Positions 16,904-25,549 of a stretch of DNA of 64,000 bases are shown here, piece after piece. The DNA lies in assembly GCA_963732225.1 (NCBI GenBank), contig CAVSYR010000005.1:1027391-1091390 (forward strand), given 5' to 3'. The stretch's first letter is position 1; each line of letters opens with the position of its first letter. Source of the DNA: VRUE01 sp963732225 (GTDB lineage: Bacteria; Actinomycetota; Thermoleophilia; Solirubrobacterales; 70-9). The notes below the pieces were generated by a model. It was not told where the DNA came from, made no database searches, and saw only the letters and a program-made list of their open reading frames with translations. The position numbers and the translations under genes were made by a program.

Positions 16904-17610
16904 TCCCCGTGCCCGTGCTCGCCTCATTCGGCGGCGCCTTCGAATTCATCTTCACGCCGCAGACCTCCAACGTCACCGGCGGCAAAGGCGTCGGCGGCCT
17001 CCATCAGGTGGCCGAACTCGCGCTCACCCAGCTCGAGGTGACGGTGCTTGCCCTGGCCCTGGCCCTGGTGATCGCCCTGCCGGCAGGCCTGTACTTCGGT
17101 CACAGGGGAACCGGAGAACTGCTCGCGATCGGCCTCGGCAACGCCGGCCGCGCGGTCCCCGAGCTGGCGCTGATCGCGCTGATGGCGGCCGTGATCGGGG
17201 TCGGGTTGCTCAACCTCACCGTCGCCCTGGCCATTCTCGGCATACCACCGATCCTGACCAACACCTTCGTCGGCATCCGCGAGGTCGACCGCGCCAGCGT
17301 CGAAGCCGCCCGCGGCATCGGCATGACCGAGTTCGAGATCGTGCGCAAGGTCGAGGCGCCGATGGCGATACCAAGCATCTTCACCGGCATTCGCACGGCA
17401 ACTATCAACATCGTCGCCACCGCGACGATCGCGCCGCTGGCCGGAGTGGCGACGCTCGGCGAATTCATCATCGGCGAAAACGTCTACGGCGACAACGGGG
17501 TGTTGGCAGGGGCGATCCTGGTTGCCCTCCTAGCCCTGGCCCTTGAGTTTGGGCTCGCCGCAATTCAACGTCGGCTCACTTCGAAAGGCTTGAAGCTGAC
17601 CCCTGTATGA
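16900..17610 (+). CDS. Osmolyte ABC transporter permease (OpuCD/ProW-like)
   Basis: Second permease of 236 residues. EAA loop VDRASVEAARGIGMTEFEIVRKVEAPMAIPSIFTGIR, followed by VATATIAPLAGVATLGEFI typical of the family; about six hydrophobic segments. Paired with the preceding permease as the transport channel. Start GTG overlaps the previous stop. Confidence 0.88.
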   Translation: MIPVPVLASFGGAFEFIFTPQTSNVTGGKGVGGLHQVAELALTQLEVTVLALALALVIALPAGLYFGHRGTGELLAIGLGNAGRAVPELALIALMAAVIGVGLLNLTVALAILGIPPILTNTFVGIREVDRASVEAARGIGMTEFEIVRKVEAPMAIPSIFTGIRTATINIVATATIAPLAGVATLGEFIIGENVYGDNGVLAGAILVALLALALEFGLAAIQRRLTSKGLKLTPV

Positions 17611-17644
17611 GTCTCGTCCACGTAAACGACAAGAGAGGAATCAA

Positions 17645-18634
17645 ATGAGGTCCAAGTCCACTCGTCTGCGGGCAGCCGCCGCCTTGCTGTTCGCGCTCGC
17701 CCTCAGCCTCAGCGTTGCCGCCTGCGGCAGCAGCAGTGACGACAGCAGCTCCACAGAAGGGGGCGAAGGCGGTGCGGGTGCGATCGTCTCCAATCCCGAA
17801 AACGGCAAGGTCAGCCTGACGATCGGCTCGAAGAACTTCCCCGAACAGGAAATCCTTGGGGAAATCTACGCGCAGGCCCTGAAAGCGGCCGGCTACAAGA
17901 CCAAGAGCGACCTCAACCTCGGCTCTGAAACCGTGGCCCTCAAGGCGGTCAAATCCGGGACCATCTCCGGCTACCCCGAGTACGCGAGCACAGCCCTGAC
18001 CTCGTTCTTCGGCCTCGAACCGGAAGAAGTCCCGTCCGACGCCACCGAAGCCTGGGAAAAGTCGAACGAAGAATTCGAAAAAGAAGGTCTCACCGCTTTC
18101 GAACCGACGCCGTTCGCCAGCGCCAACGCGGTTGGGCTGCTCAAGACAACCGCTGAAAAATACGACCTGAAAACCATCTCCGACCTCGAAGGGGTCTCCG
18201 AAGAACTGTCCCTGTACGGGTCGCCGGAGTGTCGCCAGCGAATCGACTGCCTGGCGGGGCTGGAAGAACTGTACGGCCTGAAATTCAAGTCATTCCACCC
18301 GGTCGACATCAGCCTCCGCTACACCGTGCTCGAAAAGGGCCAGGCTGATCTCTCGATCCTCTTCACCACCGATCCACAGCTCTCGGCGGAAAAGAACAAG
18401 TTCGTCATCCTCGAAGACGACAAGCACGTCTTCCCGGCCGGCAACGTCATCTTCGTCACCAAGAAGTCGACGGCGGAAAAGGCCGGGCCGGACTACGAAA
18501 AGACAATTCTCGAGGTCCAGAAGGGCCTCACGCTTCCGGTCATGCAGGAGCTCGACGCCCGGGTCGAACTCGAAAAGCAGACGCCGAAGGAAGCAGCCGC
18601 GGCATACCTGAAGTCAGCCGGCTACACCGGCTGA
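17645..18634 (+). CDS. Glycine betaine/carnitine/choline-type substrate-binding lipoprotein
   Basis: Extracellular binding protein of 329 residues. A signal peptide with lipobox LSVAAC (Cys about 27) and a Ser/Asp linker precede the OpuAC-like domain: LTIGSKNFPEQEILGEIYAQAL, ISGYPEYASTALTSFFG, then a type II periplasmic-binding second lobe. It delivers the osmolyte to the two permeases. Ribosome site GAGAGGA lies 6 nt before ATG. Glu is written almost always GAA here, whereas the ATPase of the same operon uses mostly GAG. Its 3' end overlaps the convergent MFS gene by 13 nt. Confidence 0.9.
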   Translation: MRSKSTRLRAAAALLFALALSLSVAACGSSSDDSSSTEGGEGGAGAIVSNPENGKVSLTIGSKNFPEQEILGEIYAQALKAAGYKTKSDLNLGSETVALKAVKSGTISGYPEYASTALTSFFGLEPEEVPSDATEAWEKSNEEFEKEGLTAFEPTPFASANAVGLLKTTAEKYDLKTISDLEGVSEELSLYGSPECRQRIDCLAGLEELYGLKFKSFHPVDISLRYTVLEKGQADLSILFTTDPQLSAEKNKFVILEDDKHVFPAGNVIFVTKKSTAEKAGPDYEKTILEVQKGLTLPVMQELDARVELEKQTPKEAAAAYLKSAGYTG

Positions 18635-19863
18635 GCAACCGCCCGCTCCTTCGCCCGGGACTCGATCCGGGCGAAGGAGAGCCGGGCCGCCCAAGCTGCC
18701 GAGAGGCCTGAGATGGCGGCGAGCACGAGGGCCCAGCGCGGGTCGTAGGCCTGGGATAGCCAGCCGGCCAGGGGGCCGCCGATTGGGGTTGAGCCGAGGA
18801 AGACGACTGAGTAGAGGGACATCACCCGGCCGCGCATGTGGGGGGTTACGGCCAGTTGGAGTGAGGAGTTGATGGTTGCGGCGAAGGTGACTGAGGCGGC
18901 GCCCAGCAGGACTAGGGCGGCGATCTCTACTGCCATCCCCGGCGCCACGGCGGCCAGGAGCGCTGCACCGCCGAAGGCTAGAGCGGCGCCGGCGATTAGG
19001 CGGGGGCTGGTGCGGCCGTGGGAGCCAGTTACTAGGGCGCCGGCCACGGAGCCGATCGCCATCGCTGAGACCAGTGCGGCGTAGACGCCGGCACCGCCGC
19101 CGAAGCTGAAGCGGGCCAGCAGCGGCAGGATCACCTGGAAGTTGAAGCCGAAGGTGCCGACCAGGGCCATCAGTGCCAGCGGCACGGCCAGCTCGGGCGT
19201 GGCGCGGACGTAGCGCAGGCCGGCGCGGATCGCGCCGCGCTCGCGCGTCGCCCGCGGGCCGCTGCGCAGCTTGCTCGGGTCCATTCCCCAGAGGGCGAAG
19301 ATCATCGCGCCGAAGGAGAGCGTGTTGACGGCGAAGCAGGGACCGACGCCGAGCCCGGCAATCAGCAGGCCGGCGAAGGCGGGGCCGACGAGGCGGGCCG
19401 ACTGCACGATCACGCTGTTGAGGCTGACCGCGTTGACCACCCGGTCGGCTCCGACCATCTCGATCGCGAAGCTCTGCCGGGTTGGGTTGTCGACCGCGTT
19501 GACGCTGCCCATCGCGAAGACGGCGAGGTAGACCATCCAGGGCGCGGCAACGCCGGCCTCGGTGACGATGAAGAGGCCGAGCGCGGGAATCGCCATCAGC
19601 GCCTGCGTCGCGATCAGCAGCTTGCGCTTTGAGAAGCGGTCGGCGAGCAGTCCGCCCCAGGCGCCGAAGAGCAGCATCGGCAGGAACTGCAGCGCTGTGG
19701 TCAAGCCGACGGCGAGGCCGCTGCCGGTGAGGCTGAGCACCAGCCAAAGTGCCGCCACCGTCTGCATCCAGGTCCCAGACAGCGAGACCAGCTGGCCGAC
19801 GAAGTAGCGGCGGTAGTTGGGGACGGAGAGAGAAGAGAAGCTGCGCCGTAGACCCGCGCTCAC
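18622..19863 (-). CDS. MFS transporter (EntS-like exporter)
   Basis: Major facilitator protein of 413 residues with about 12 transmembrane helices. The motif GAWGGLLADRFSKRKLL between helices 2 and 3 matches MFS motif A; the opening VPNYRRYFVGQLVSLSGTWMQTVAALWLVL is typical of the EntS/DUF894 branch that exports drugs or siderophores. The GTG start overlaps the MarR stop (GTGA), so a MarR-controlled export operon is likely. Confidence 0.87.
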   Translation of the reverse strand: MSAGLRRSFSSLSVPNYRRYFVGQLVSLSGTWMQTVAALWLVLSLTGSGLAVGLTTALQFLPMLLFGAWGGLLADRFSKRKLLIATQALMAIPALGLFIVTEAGVAAPWMVYLAVFAMGSVNAVDNPTRQSFAIEMVGADRVVNAVSLNSVIVQSARLVGPAFAGLLIAGLGVGPCFAVNTLSFGAMIFALWGMDPSKLRSGPRATRERGAIRAGLRYVRATPELAVPLALMALVGTFGFNFQVILPLLARFSFGGGAGVYAALVSAMAIGSVAGALVTGSHGRTSPRLIAGAALAFGGAALLAAVAPGMAVEIAALVLLGAASVTFAATINSSLQLAVTPHMRGRVMSLYSVVFLGSTPIGGPLAGWLSQAYDPRWALVLAAISGLSAAWAARLSFARIESRAKERAVAQPV

Positions 19864-20330
19864 GAACTACCACCGCGCTTGCCGCGCGGCTCTTCCAGCA
19901 TCTGCTCGAGGATCTCCGCCGCCCGCTCCAGGGCGGCGACGTCTTCGGCCGGAAGGTCGCGCATGCGCTTCGCCAGGTAGGCGTTCTTGCGACCGCGCAG
20001 GCGCCGCAGGCGCTCGCGCCCGACAGCGTTGACGCTGACCAGGGAGCTGCGGCCGTCGCTGGGGTCGGGCGTGCGCTCGACCAACCCCTCCCGCTCGAGA
20101 CAGCCAAGCGTGCGGGTGACGGTCGGCCGCTTGACTTGCTCGAGCTCGGCAAGCTCGCTGGGCGTCAGCGGACCGTGCCGCTCGATCGTGGCCAGCGCCG
20201 CAGTCGAGGTCGGCGTCAGCCCGTTCGCCTCGGCAGCCGCCTCCTGCCGCAGCCGCCGCGCGGTGCGCACGATCCCCAGTCGCAGTCGAGCGGCGGCGTC
20301 AGTAAGAGTGGTGTCGGTCCTTGGCGGCAT
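19860..20330 (-). CDS. MarR-family transcriptional regulator
   Basis: Winged-helix repressor of 156 residues. The DNA-binding core is LTPSELAELEQVKRPTVTRTLGCLEREGLVERTPDPSDGRSSLVSVN, with the DxRxx wing (SDGRSS), followed by a C-terminal dimerisation helix. It leads an operon with the MFS exporter and has an inverted repeat 18 bp upstream of its start, which suggests autorepression relieved by a small ligand. Confidence 0.9.
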   Translation of the reverse strand: MPPRTDTTLTDAAARLRLGIVRTARRLRQEAAAEANGLTPTSTAALATIERHGPLTPSELAELEQVKRPTVTRTLGCLEREGLVERTPDPSDGRSSLVSVNAVGRERLRRLRGRKNAYLAKRMRDLPAEDVAALERAAEILEQMLEEPRGKRGGSS

Positions 20331-20347
20331 TGATTAGCTTAGATAAT

Positions 20348-20362
20348 TAGTTTAGCAAACTA
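20348..20362. promoter_or_regulatory. Probable MarR operator (TAGTTT-AGC-AAACTA)
   Basis: A perfect 6-3-6 inverted repeat in an AT-rich stretch, 18 nt before the marR start and beside TTAGCTTAGATAATTAG, which repeats part of the half-site. Position and symmetry fit a MarR-dimer site overlapping the promoter; the divergent ABC genes might also respond. Confidence 0.55.
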
Positions 20363-20364
20363 CT

Positions 20365-20411
20365 TTCCGGTGCGCCTTATGAACGCTCACAGTGCATAAG
20401 GCGCACCGGAA
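20365..20411. repeat. 47-bp palindromic repeat, copy 1 (REP-like)
   Basis: Perfect 17-nt arms, TTCCGGTGCGCCTTATG and its reverse complement, around a 13-nt loop. A second 47-bp copy with identical outer 15-nt arms lies at 30445-30491. This copy sits in the divergent gap between marR and the ABC exporter, so it cannot simply be a gene-end terminator here. Confidence 0.8.
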
Positions 20412-20446
20412 GGGCCGATCGTTACTTTTGGGTAGATTTGGAGGGA

Positions 20447-21367
20447 GTGAGTGAGGTAGCGATCAGCGTCAGGGGGCTGCGCAAGTCCTACGGTGAGCAC
20501 GAGGCCGTGAGCGGAATCGACTTCGAGGTCGGCAGCGGCGAGGTCTTCGGCTTCCTCGGCCCCAACGGGGCCGGCAAGACGACCACGATCGAGATCCTCG
20601 AGGGCTACCGCGAGCGCAGCGGCGGCGAGGTCGAGGTGCTCGGCGTCGACCCCGGCGAGCCGACGCGCGAGTGGCGCAGCCGCGTCGGCCTGGTCCTGCA
20701 GGAGTGCGAGCTCGACCCGCTGCTGACCGTGCGCGAGGCGGTCTCGCTCTTCGCCACCTTCTACCCCGCGCCGCGCCCGGTCGAGGAGACGATCGAGCTG
20801 ACCGGCCTGGCGGAGAAGCGCGAGGCGCGGATCGGCTCGCTCTCCGGTGGCCAGAAACGCCGCGTCGACGTCGCGATCGGGATCATCGGCGACCCCGACC
20901 TGATCTTCCTCGACGAGCCGACGACCGGCTTCGACCCGACCGCCCGCCGCGACGCCTGGAACATGATCGAGGGGCTGAAGGAACTCGGCAAGACCGTCTT
21001 CCTCACCACCCACTACATGGACGAGGCCGAGCACCTCGCCGACCGGGTGGCGATCCTGCGCGAAGGCCGGATCGTCGCCCAGGGCCCGATGAAGGAGCTG
21101 AGCGCCAGCCTCGGCCGCCGCACCGTGATCGGCTTCCGCCTCAACGGCGGCCTCGATGCCGAGGACGTGCGCTCCTGCGTCTCGGCGACGCCGCAGGTTG
21201 CCGGCGATGAGATCAGCATCGAGACCGAGCAGCCGCAGGGCGACCTCTACCGCCTGCTGGCGCTGGCCGAGCAGCGCGGCGTCGCGCTCGAGGACCTCGA
21301 GGTGCGCAAGCCGAGCCTCGAGGACATCTTCCTCGACCTCACCCGCGACCAGGAGCGGCGGTCGTGA
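20447..21367 (+). CDS. ABC transporter ATPase, drug-resistance (DrrA/CcmA) type
   Basis: ATP-binding protein of about 306 residues. Walker A GPNGAGKTTT, signature LSGGQKRRVDVAIGI, Walker B LIFLDEPTTGFDP, H-loop TTHYMDEAEHLADRV; the C-terminal VALEDLEVRKPSLEDIFLDLTRD is the DrrA-type tail. It powers the ABC-2 permease that overlaps its end. The start is uncertain: GTG 20447 has GGAGGG only 1 nt away; a TTG at 20438 is the alternative. Confidence 0.9.
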   Translation: MSEVAISVRGLRKSYGEHEAVSGIDFEVGSGEVFGFLGPNGAGKTTTIEILEGYRERSGGEVEVLGVDPGEPTREWRSRVGLVLQECELDPLLTVREAVSLFATFYPAPRPVEETIELTGLAEKREARIGSLSGGQKRRVDVAIGIIGDPDLIFLDEPTTGFDPTARRDAWNMIEGLKELGKTVFLTTHYMDEAEHLADRVAILREGRIVAQGPMKELSASLGRRTVIGFRLNGGLDAEDVRSCVSATPQVAGDEISIETEQPQGDLYRLLALAEQRGVALEDLEVRKPSLEDIFLDLTRDQERRS

Positions 21368-22158
21368 GCGAGCGCCGCATCGTCCTCGCCCAGGCCCGCG
21401 CCGCGATCGTCGTCGCGCTGCGCACGCCGCGGGCGCTCGTCTTCACCTTCCTCTTCCCGCTGATCTTCCTCATCCTCTTCAACTCGATCTTCATCAAGGG
21501 CGGCGACCAGACCGTCACCCTGCCGACCGGGCTGAAGCTGAGCGCCCAGGCCTACTTCATGGCCGGGATCACCGCCTACTCGATCTCGCTCTCGACCTTC
21601 ACCACCCTCGCCGTCTCAATCACCACCCAGCGCGAGCGCGGCCAGCTGAAGCGGCTGCGCGGCACGCCGATGCCGGCCTGGACCTTCATCGTCGCCCAGG
21701 TCCTGCGCGCCACCGCGCAGGCGCTGGCGATGACCGTGCTGCTGGTCGCGATCGGCGTGCTCGCCTACGGGGTCGAGTTCCCCGGCTCGAGCTTCATCGG
21801 CTTCCTCGTCTACGTCGCCCTCGGCACGGCGACGCTCTGCACGCTCGGCATCGCCCTCACCCCCTTCACGCCCACGGTCGACGCCGCCTCCACGATCGCT
21901 CCCTTCAGCGTCGTCATCCTCGCCTTCGTCTCCGGCGTCTGGATCCCGATCGACCAGCTCCCCCACTGGCTCGAACAGGTCGGCCGCATCTTCCCCCTCT
22001 TCCACCTCGCCGTCGGCCTGCAGAGCACCCTCTCCCCCGAAGCCAGCGGCCTCGGCCTGGAAGGCGGCAACGTCGCCGTCCTCGCCGCCTGGGCCCTGGC
22101 CGGCATCTGGGTCGCCACCCGCCGTTTTCGCTGGGAGCCGCAGGCGGGGACGGGGTGA
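21364..22158 (+). CDS. ABC-2 type exporter permease
   Basis: Membrane subunit of 264 residues with about six helices. The N-terminal ALVFTFLFPLIFLILFNSIF and the block TTQRERGQLKRLRGTPMPAWTFI are the ABC-2 hallmarks, and VSGVWIPIDQLPHWLEQVGRIFPLFH ends the family core. GTG start overlaps the ATPase stop. Likely exports a lipid, antibiotic or other hydrophobic compound. Confidence 0.88.
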   Translation: MSERRIVLAQARAAIVVALRTPRALVFTFLFPLIFLILFNSIFIKGGDQTVTLPTGLKLSAQAYFMAGITAYSISLSTFTTLAVSITTQRERGQLKRLRGTPMPAWTFIVAQVLRATAQALAMTVLLVAIGVLAYGVEFPGSSFIGFLVYVALGTATLCTLGIALTPFTPTVDAASTIAPFSVVILAFVSGVWIPIDQLPHWLEQVGRIFPLFHLAVGLQSTLSPEASGLGLEGGNVAVLAAWALAGIWVATRRFRWEPQAGTG

Positions 22159-22171
22159 AAGCACACGGAAA

Positions 22172-22192
22172 TGTCAATTCACCGTGTCAATT
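22172..22192. repeat. Tandem TGTCAATT motifs upstream of RNA copy A
   Basis: TGTCAATT occurs at 22172 and again at 22185. The stretch also contains ATGTCA...TGACAT as an inverted pair. The reverse complement AATTGAC appears at 26135 in front of copy B, so the motif may be a shared regulatory element. Confidence 0.4.
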
Positions 22193-22226
22193 GAGTGACA
22201 TCGCTCTCGAAGCGAATTTCCGCGGC

Positions 22227-22232
22227 TAGCAT
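22227..22232 (+). promoter_or_regulatory. Putative -10 box of structured RNA copy A
   Basis: TAGCAT lies exactly 8 nt before the first G of the cloverleaf, and the same hexamer at the same distance precedes copy B (26214-26219). The preceding bases (GAAGC..GAATTT..CGC.GC) are also conserved between copies. No consensus -35 is seen. Confidence 0.5.
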
Positions 22233-22240
22233 CGCCCGCA

Positions 22241-22463
22241 GGAGGGTGAAGGGGATGGGTATTCCCAGACGATCGACACTCGTTCTGTCCGGTTAACCAC
22301 CGGATCCGGTTCGAGTCCGGCGCCCTCCGCAAAGATCCAAGGGAGCAGGTCGAGTCAGGTGGTACCCTTCGATTAGAGCGGGTGTCAGCCGTCTGGAGGT
22401 ACCCGCGGGGTGGTTCCCCGCATCAACCTAGACTCGACCCGCTCCGGCGGGTCTTGTCGTTTT
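22241..22463 (+). ncRNA. Structured RNA, copy A: tRNA-like cloverleaf plus attenuator-like domain
   Basis: The 5' 89 nt (22241-22329) fold as a tRNA of the 8/4 class: acceptor GGAGGGTG with CGCCCTCC (one G-T pair), 6-bp D stem with GGGT loop, anticodon arm with loop TCGACAC, 6-bp variable arm, and T arm CCGG-TTCGAGT-CCGG. There is a discriminator G but no encoded CCA. The 3' part holds GGAGCAGGTCGAGTC (22342) that pairs with 22431-22445, a segment 22375-22394 complementary to the anticodon arm (15 Watson-Crick and 3 G-T of 20), a GCGGGG/CCCCGC hairpin and a terminator. The pairings are kept in copy B by compensatory changes. I recognise no named family; the closest shapes are allo-tRNA and tRNA-Sec. 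Confidence 0.75.
22436..22463 (+). terminator. Intrinsic terminator of RNA copy A
   Basis: GACCCGC-TCCG-GCGGGTC followed by TTGTCGTTTT. Its 5' arm is also used by the long helix with 22342-22356, so terminator and long helix exclude each other. Confidence 0.75.
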
Positions 22464-22599
22464 AGAGATCAAGCAGGAACGGGCTGAACCGGGGAGAACG
22501 AGTAGCGGGTAGGCCTTCCGTCCAGACCCGTCAACTTCTTTCAAGCCTTAACGGCGCTCGCCGACGAGTTTGTGAGGCCGCAAGCGGCCCATTTTCGGC

Positions 22600-24185
22600 A
22601 TGGCAATCCCGACGGCGACACCGAGCGCTTCGACGCCGAAGCGGCACCGCCGCCACCGGCACAAGCACGTCTGGAAGGACAAGCACTACCGCTGGGTACC
22701 CGACGGCGACTGCGGCTGGCGGGTCCAGAGCTACGTCGTCCGCCACAAGCACAAGCCCCGCCGCGGCCACCACCGCGGCCCCGGGCCCAGGCCGGCCGAC
22801 CGCTGCGCGCCGGCCGTCGCGATCGACCGCGATCCCCGCCCGCGCCGGCGCCTACCAGGGACCGTTCGGACCTGCGCAGGCCAAGCGGCTGCTGGAACGC
22901 GCCGGCTTCGGGCCGCTACCGGGACAGGCCGAGCAGCTCGCCAGCTTGGGCCTGGTCGGCGCGGTCCAGTCGCTGACCCGACCCAGCGGCGCCGCGGCGC
23001 TGCACGGTCCGGCCCCGGTCGACGACGACAACAACCCGATCGCTCCCGCCGACTCCTACGGCCACGACCACCTCTGGTTCCTCGACCGCATGGTGCGCAC
23101 CGACCAGCCGCTGGTCGAGCGGATGGCGCTCGTCTTCCACGACTGGTTCGCCACCTCCAACGCCGGCGTCTCCCGCCAGCAGCAGATGATCGACCAGTCG
23201 AACCTCTTCCGCTCCGCCTGCTTCGGCTCCTTCCTCGACCTCTTCAAGGCGGTCACCGTCGACCCGGCGATGCTGCAGTGGCTGAACGGCGCCGAAAACA
23301 CCAAGCAGGCGCCAAACGAGAACTACGGCCGCGAGATGATGGAGCTGTTCTCGCTCGGCGCCGACCGCGGCGCCTACACGGAGGACGACATCCGCGAACA
23401 GGCACGGGCGCTTGACCGGCTGGGACTACGAATGGTCGAATGAGCTCGGCGCCCACAACTTCCACTTCAACCCCAAACGCCACGACACCGGCACCAAGAC
23501 CGTCTTCGGCCGCAGCGGCAACTGGAGCTGGGAAGACGCCTGCCGGCTCTGCGTCGAGAACCCCCTCCACCCCTCCTTCTTCGTCGAGAAGCTCTGGAGC
23601 TACTTCGTCCCGCAGCCGCCCTCGGCCGGCGTCCGAGACGGCCTGATCAGGACCTATCAGGGCTCCGGCTGGGCGATCCGCCCGGTGCTGGAGGCGATCC
23701 TGCTCAGCCCCGACCTCTACGAAGGCCCGCCGATGGTGAAGCCGCCGGTCGTGCAGCTGGCCGGCATGCTGCGCGCGACCGGCCGCTACATCGACACCTA
23801 CTCCTGGGTCTGGCTCTGCGAGGAGGCCGGGCAGCAGCTCTTCTGGCCGCCCAATGTCTCCGGCTGGGACGACACCCGCTGGCTCGACACCTCGCGCATG
23901 CGGGCCCGCTGGAACATCGTCGACTACGTGCTCGACAACATCTCGGTCGACGCCTGGAACGGCGAATACAGCGCCACCGAGAGCGCCGAAGAAGCGCTGG
24001 GCCGGGCGCTGGCCTCCTGGGGCTCGCCGAACCTGCGCGAAGAGCACCGGACCGAGCTGCTCGACTTCGCCCAGCGCAGCGAGAAACTCGCGACCGCCAA
24101 ATGGCAGCAGGGGCCCTACCGGGCGATGCGCCAGAACGCCCTGCTGCAGCTGATCGGCGTCAGCCCCGACCTGATCATGCAATGA
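22600..24185 (+). CDS. DUF1800-family protein (two frameshifts as assembled)
   Basis: Conserved fragments in three frames together make one DUF1800 protein: AKRLLERAGFGPLPGQ, then MVRTDQPLVERMALVFHDWFATSN, NYGREMMELFSLG, and after the second shift LTGWDYEW..., NPLHPSFFVEKLWSYFV, and WPPNVSGWDD. Shifts lie near 22840 and 23410. The N-terminus is unusually basic and His-rich (KRHRRHRHKHVWKDKHYRW). DUF1800 proteins are usually paired with DUF1501 proteins, as here 14 nt downstream; the role is unknown, probably in the envelope. The 136 bp between the RNA A terminator and this start hold no feature I can name. Confidence 0.82.
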
Positions 24186-24199
24186 GGGAGCGCTGAACG

Positions 24200-25549
24200 A
24201 TGGACAACTGCTGCAACGACTACACCCGCTCCCAGCTGCTGCGCAGCGCCGCGGCCGAAGCCGGCCGGGGGCTGCCGGCGATCGAGGCGGGGATGCCCGA
24301 GCCGGCCGGCACCGGGCTCTCGCGGCGCAGCTTCCTCTCCTGGAGCGCCGGCCTGGCGCTGGCCGTCTACGGCGCCTCGAAGATCCCGCTGGCCGCCTTC
24401 GAGGAGGGGATCGCCCAGGCGGCGACGACCGACAAGATCCTCGTCTCGGTCTTCTTCGACGGCGGCATCGACGCGCTCAGCGTGCTCGCCCCGACCGGCG
24501 ATCCGCGCTACTCGCAGCTGCGGCCGAACCTGGCGCTCGCTCCCGACGCGGGCACCGAATTCAGCGAGGACCCGACGCTGCGCTGGCACCCCTCGGCCGC
24601 CGGCCTGGCGACCCTGCACGAAGAGGGCAAGGTCAGCGCCTTCCCGGCGATCGGCTACGACCACCCCGACCAGTCGCACTTCACCTCGCGCCACTACTAC
24701 GAGATCGGCGAGCTCGACGTCGGCTTCCACACCGGCTGGCTGGGCCGCTACATCGACCAGGTCGGCGACGAAGACAACCCGCTGCAGGGGCTCTCGATGG
24801 ACGGCTCGCTCTCGCCGATGATCGCCACCGCCAACCTCCCGGTGGCGGCGATCGACAGCGTCGACGGCTACGACCTCTGGTCGCCGGTCAGCGACCCGGT
24901 CGAGAGCGAGATGTACAAGAGCTTCGCCCGCTTCGGCTCGCTGCCCTCGGACTCGCCGGCCCTGTCGCAGGTGCGCCGCGCCACCGCCCAGACCGACAAG
25001 CTGCGCACCGACCTCGGCGGGATCGGCGGCTTCACCAGCCCGGTCTCCTACCCGAAACGAACTTCTCCCACAAGCTCGCCGGCCTCGCCGCCTTCATCAA
25101 CGCCGGCCTGCCGATGCGGGTGGTGACGATCCGCGCCTCGGGCGGCTACGACACCCACGCCGACGAGGCCGAAGACCTCTCGCGCGGGCCTGAAAGAGAC
25201 CTGCGAGGGCATCCTCGCCTTCCAGCGCGACCTCGAGGCACGCGGCCTCGCCGACCGCGTCCTGATCGAGCTCTGGAGCGAGTTCGGCCGCCGCCCCGAG
25301 GAGAACGCCTCGCTCGGCACCGACCACGGCGCCGCCGGCTGCGCCTTCGTCGTCGGCTCCAAAGCCAAGGGCGAGATGGTCGGCGAGTTCCCCGGCCTGG
25401 CCCAACTCGACCAGAACGACAACGTCCGCGTGACCAGCGATTTCCGCGCGATGTACTGCTCGCTGCTGGAGGAATGGCTGGGCCACGACGCCGCCTCGGT
25501 CATCCCCGGCGCCTCCTCCTTCGAACGGCCGGTCCTGGTGAAGGCGTGA
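24200..25549 (+). CDS. DUF1501 Tat-exported protein (two frameshifts as assembled)
   Basis: DUF1501 sulfatase-like fold protein of about 450 residues after repair. A twin-arginine signal SRRSFLSWSAGLALAVYGAS is at about residues 34-52. Family blocks follow: VSVFFDGGIDALSVLAP, LRWHPSAAGLATLHEEGKVSAFPAIGY, HPDQSHFTSRHYYEIGE, and after the shifts VTIRASGGYDTHADEAEDL, LIELWSEFGRRPEEN and GTDHGAAGCAFVVG. Shifts lie near 25057 and 25185. Partner of the DUF1800 gene in an export-linked pair. Its stop overlaps a GTG of the cupredoxin gene. Confidence 0.85.

Noticed and set aside
22241..22463. T-box riboswitch leader of a downstream gene
   Set aside because: GGTGGTACC-like bases and antiterminator/terminator logic resemble a T-box, but the 5' domain is a cloverleaf and not stem I, the 'specifier' pairs with the RNA's own loop, and copy B faces a convergent gene.
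22241..22463. Bacterial Y RNA (YrlA)
   Set aside because: YrlA has a tRNA-like module, but as I recall it the Ro-binding stem is formed by the two transcript ends around that module. Here the tRNA-like part is the 5' domain with its own closed acceptor stem, and I see no Ro-type bulged stem or Rsr gene in the window.
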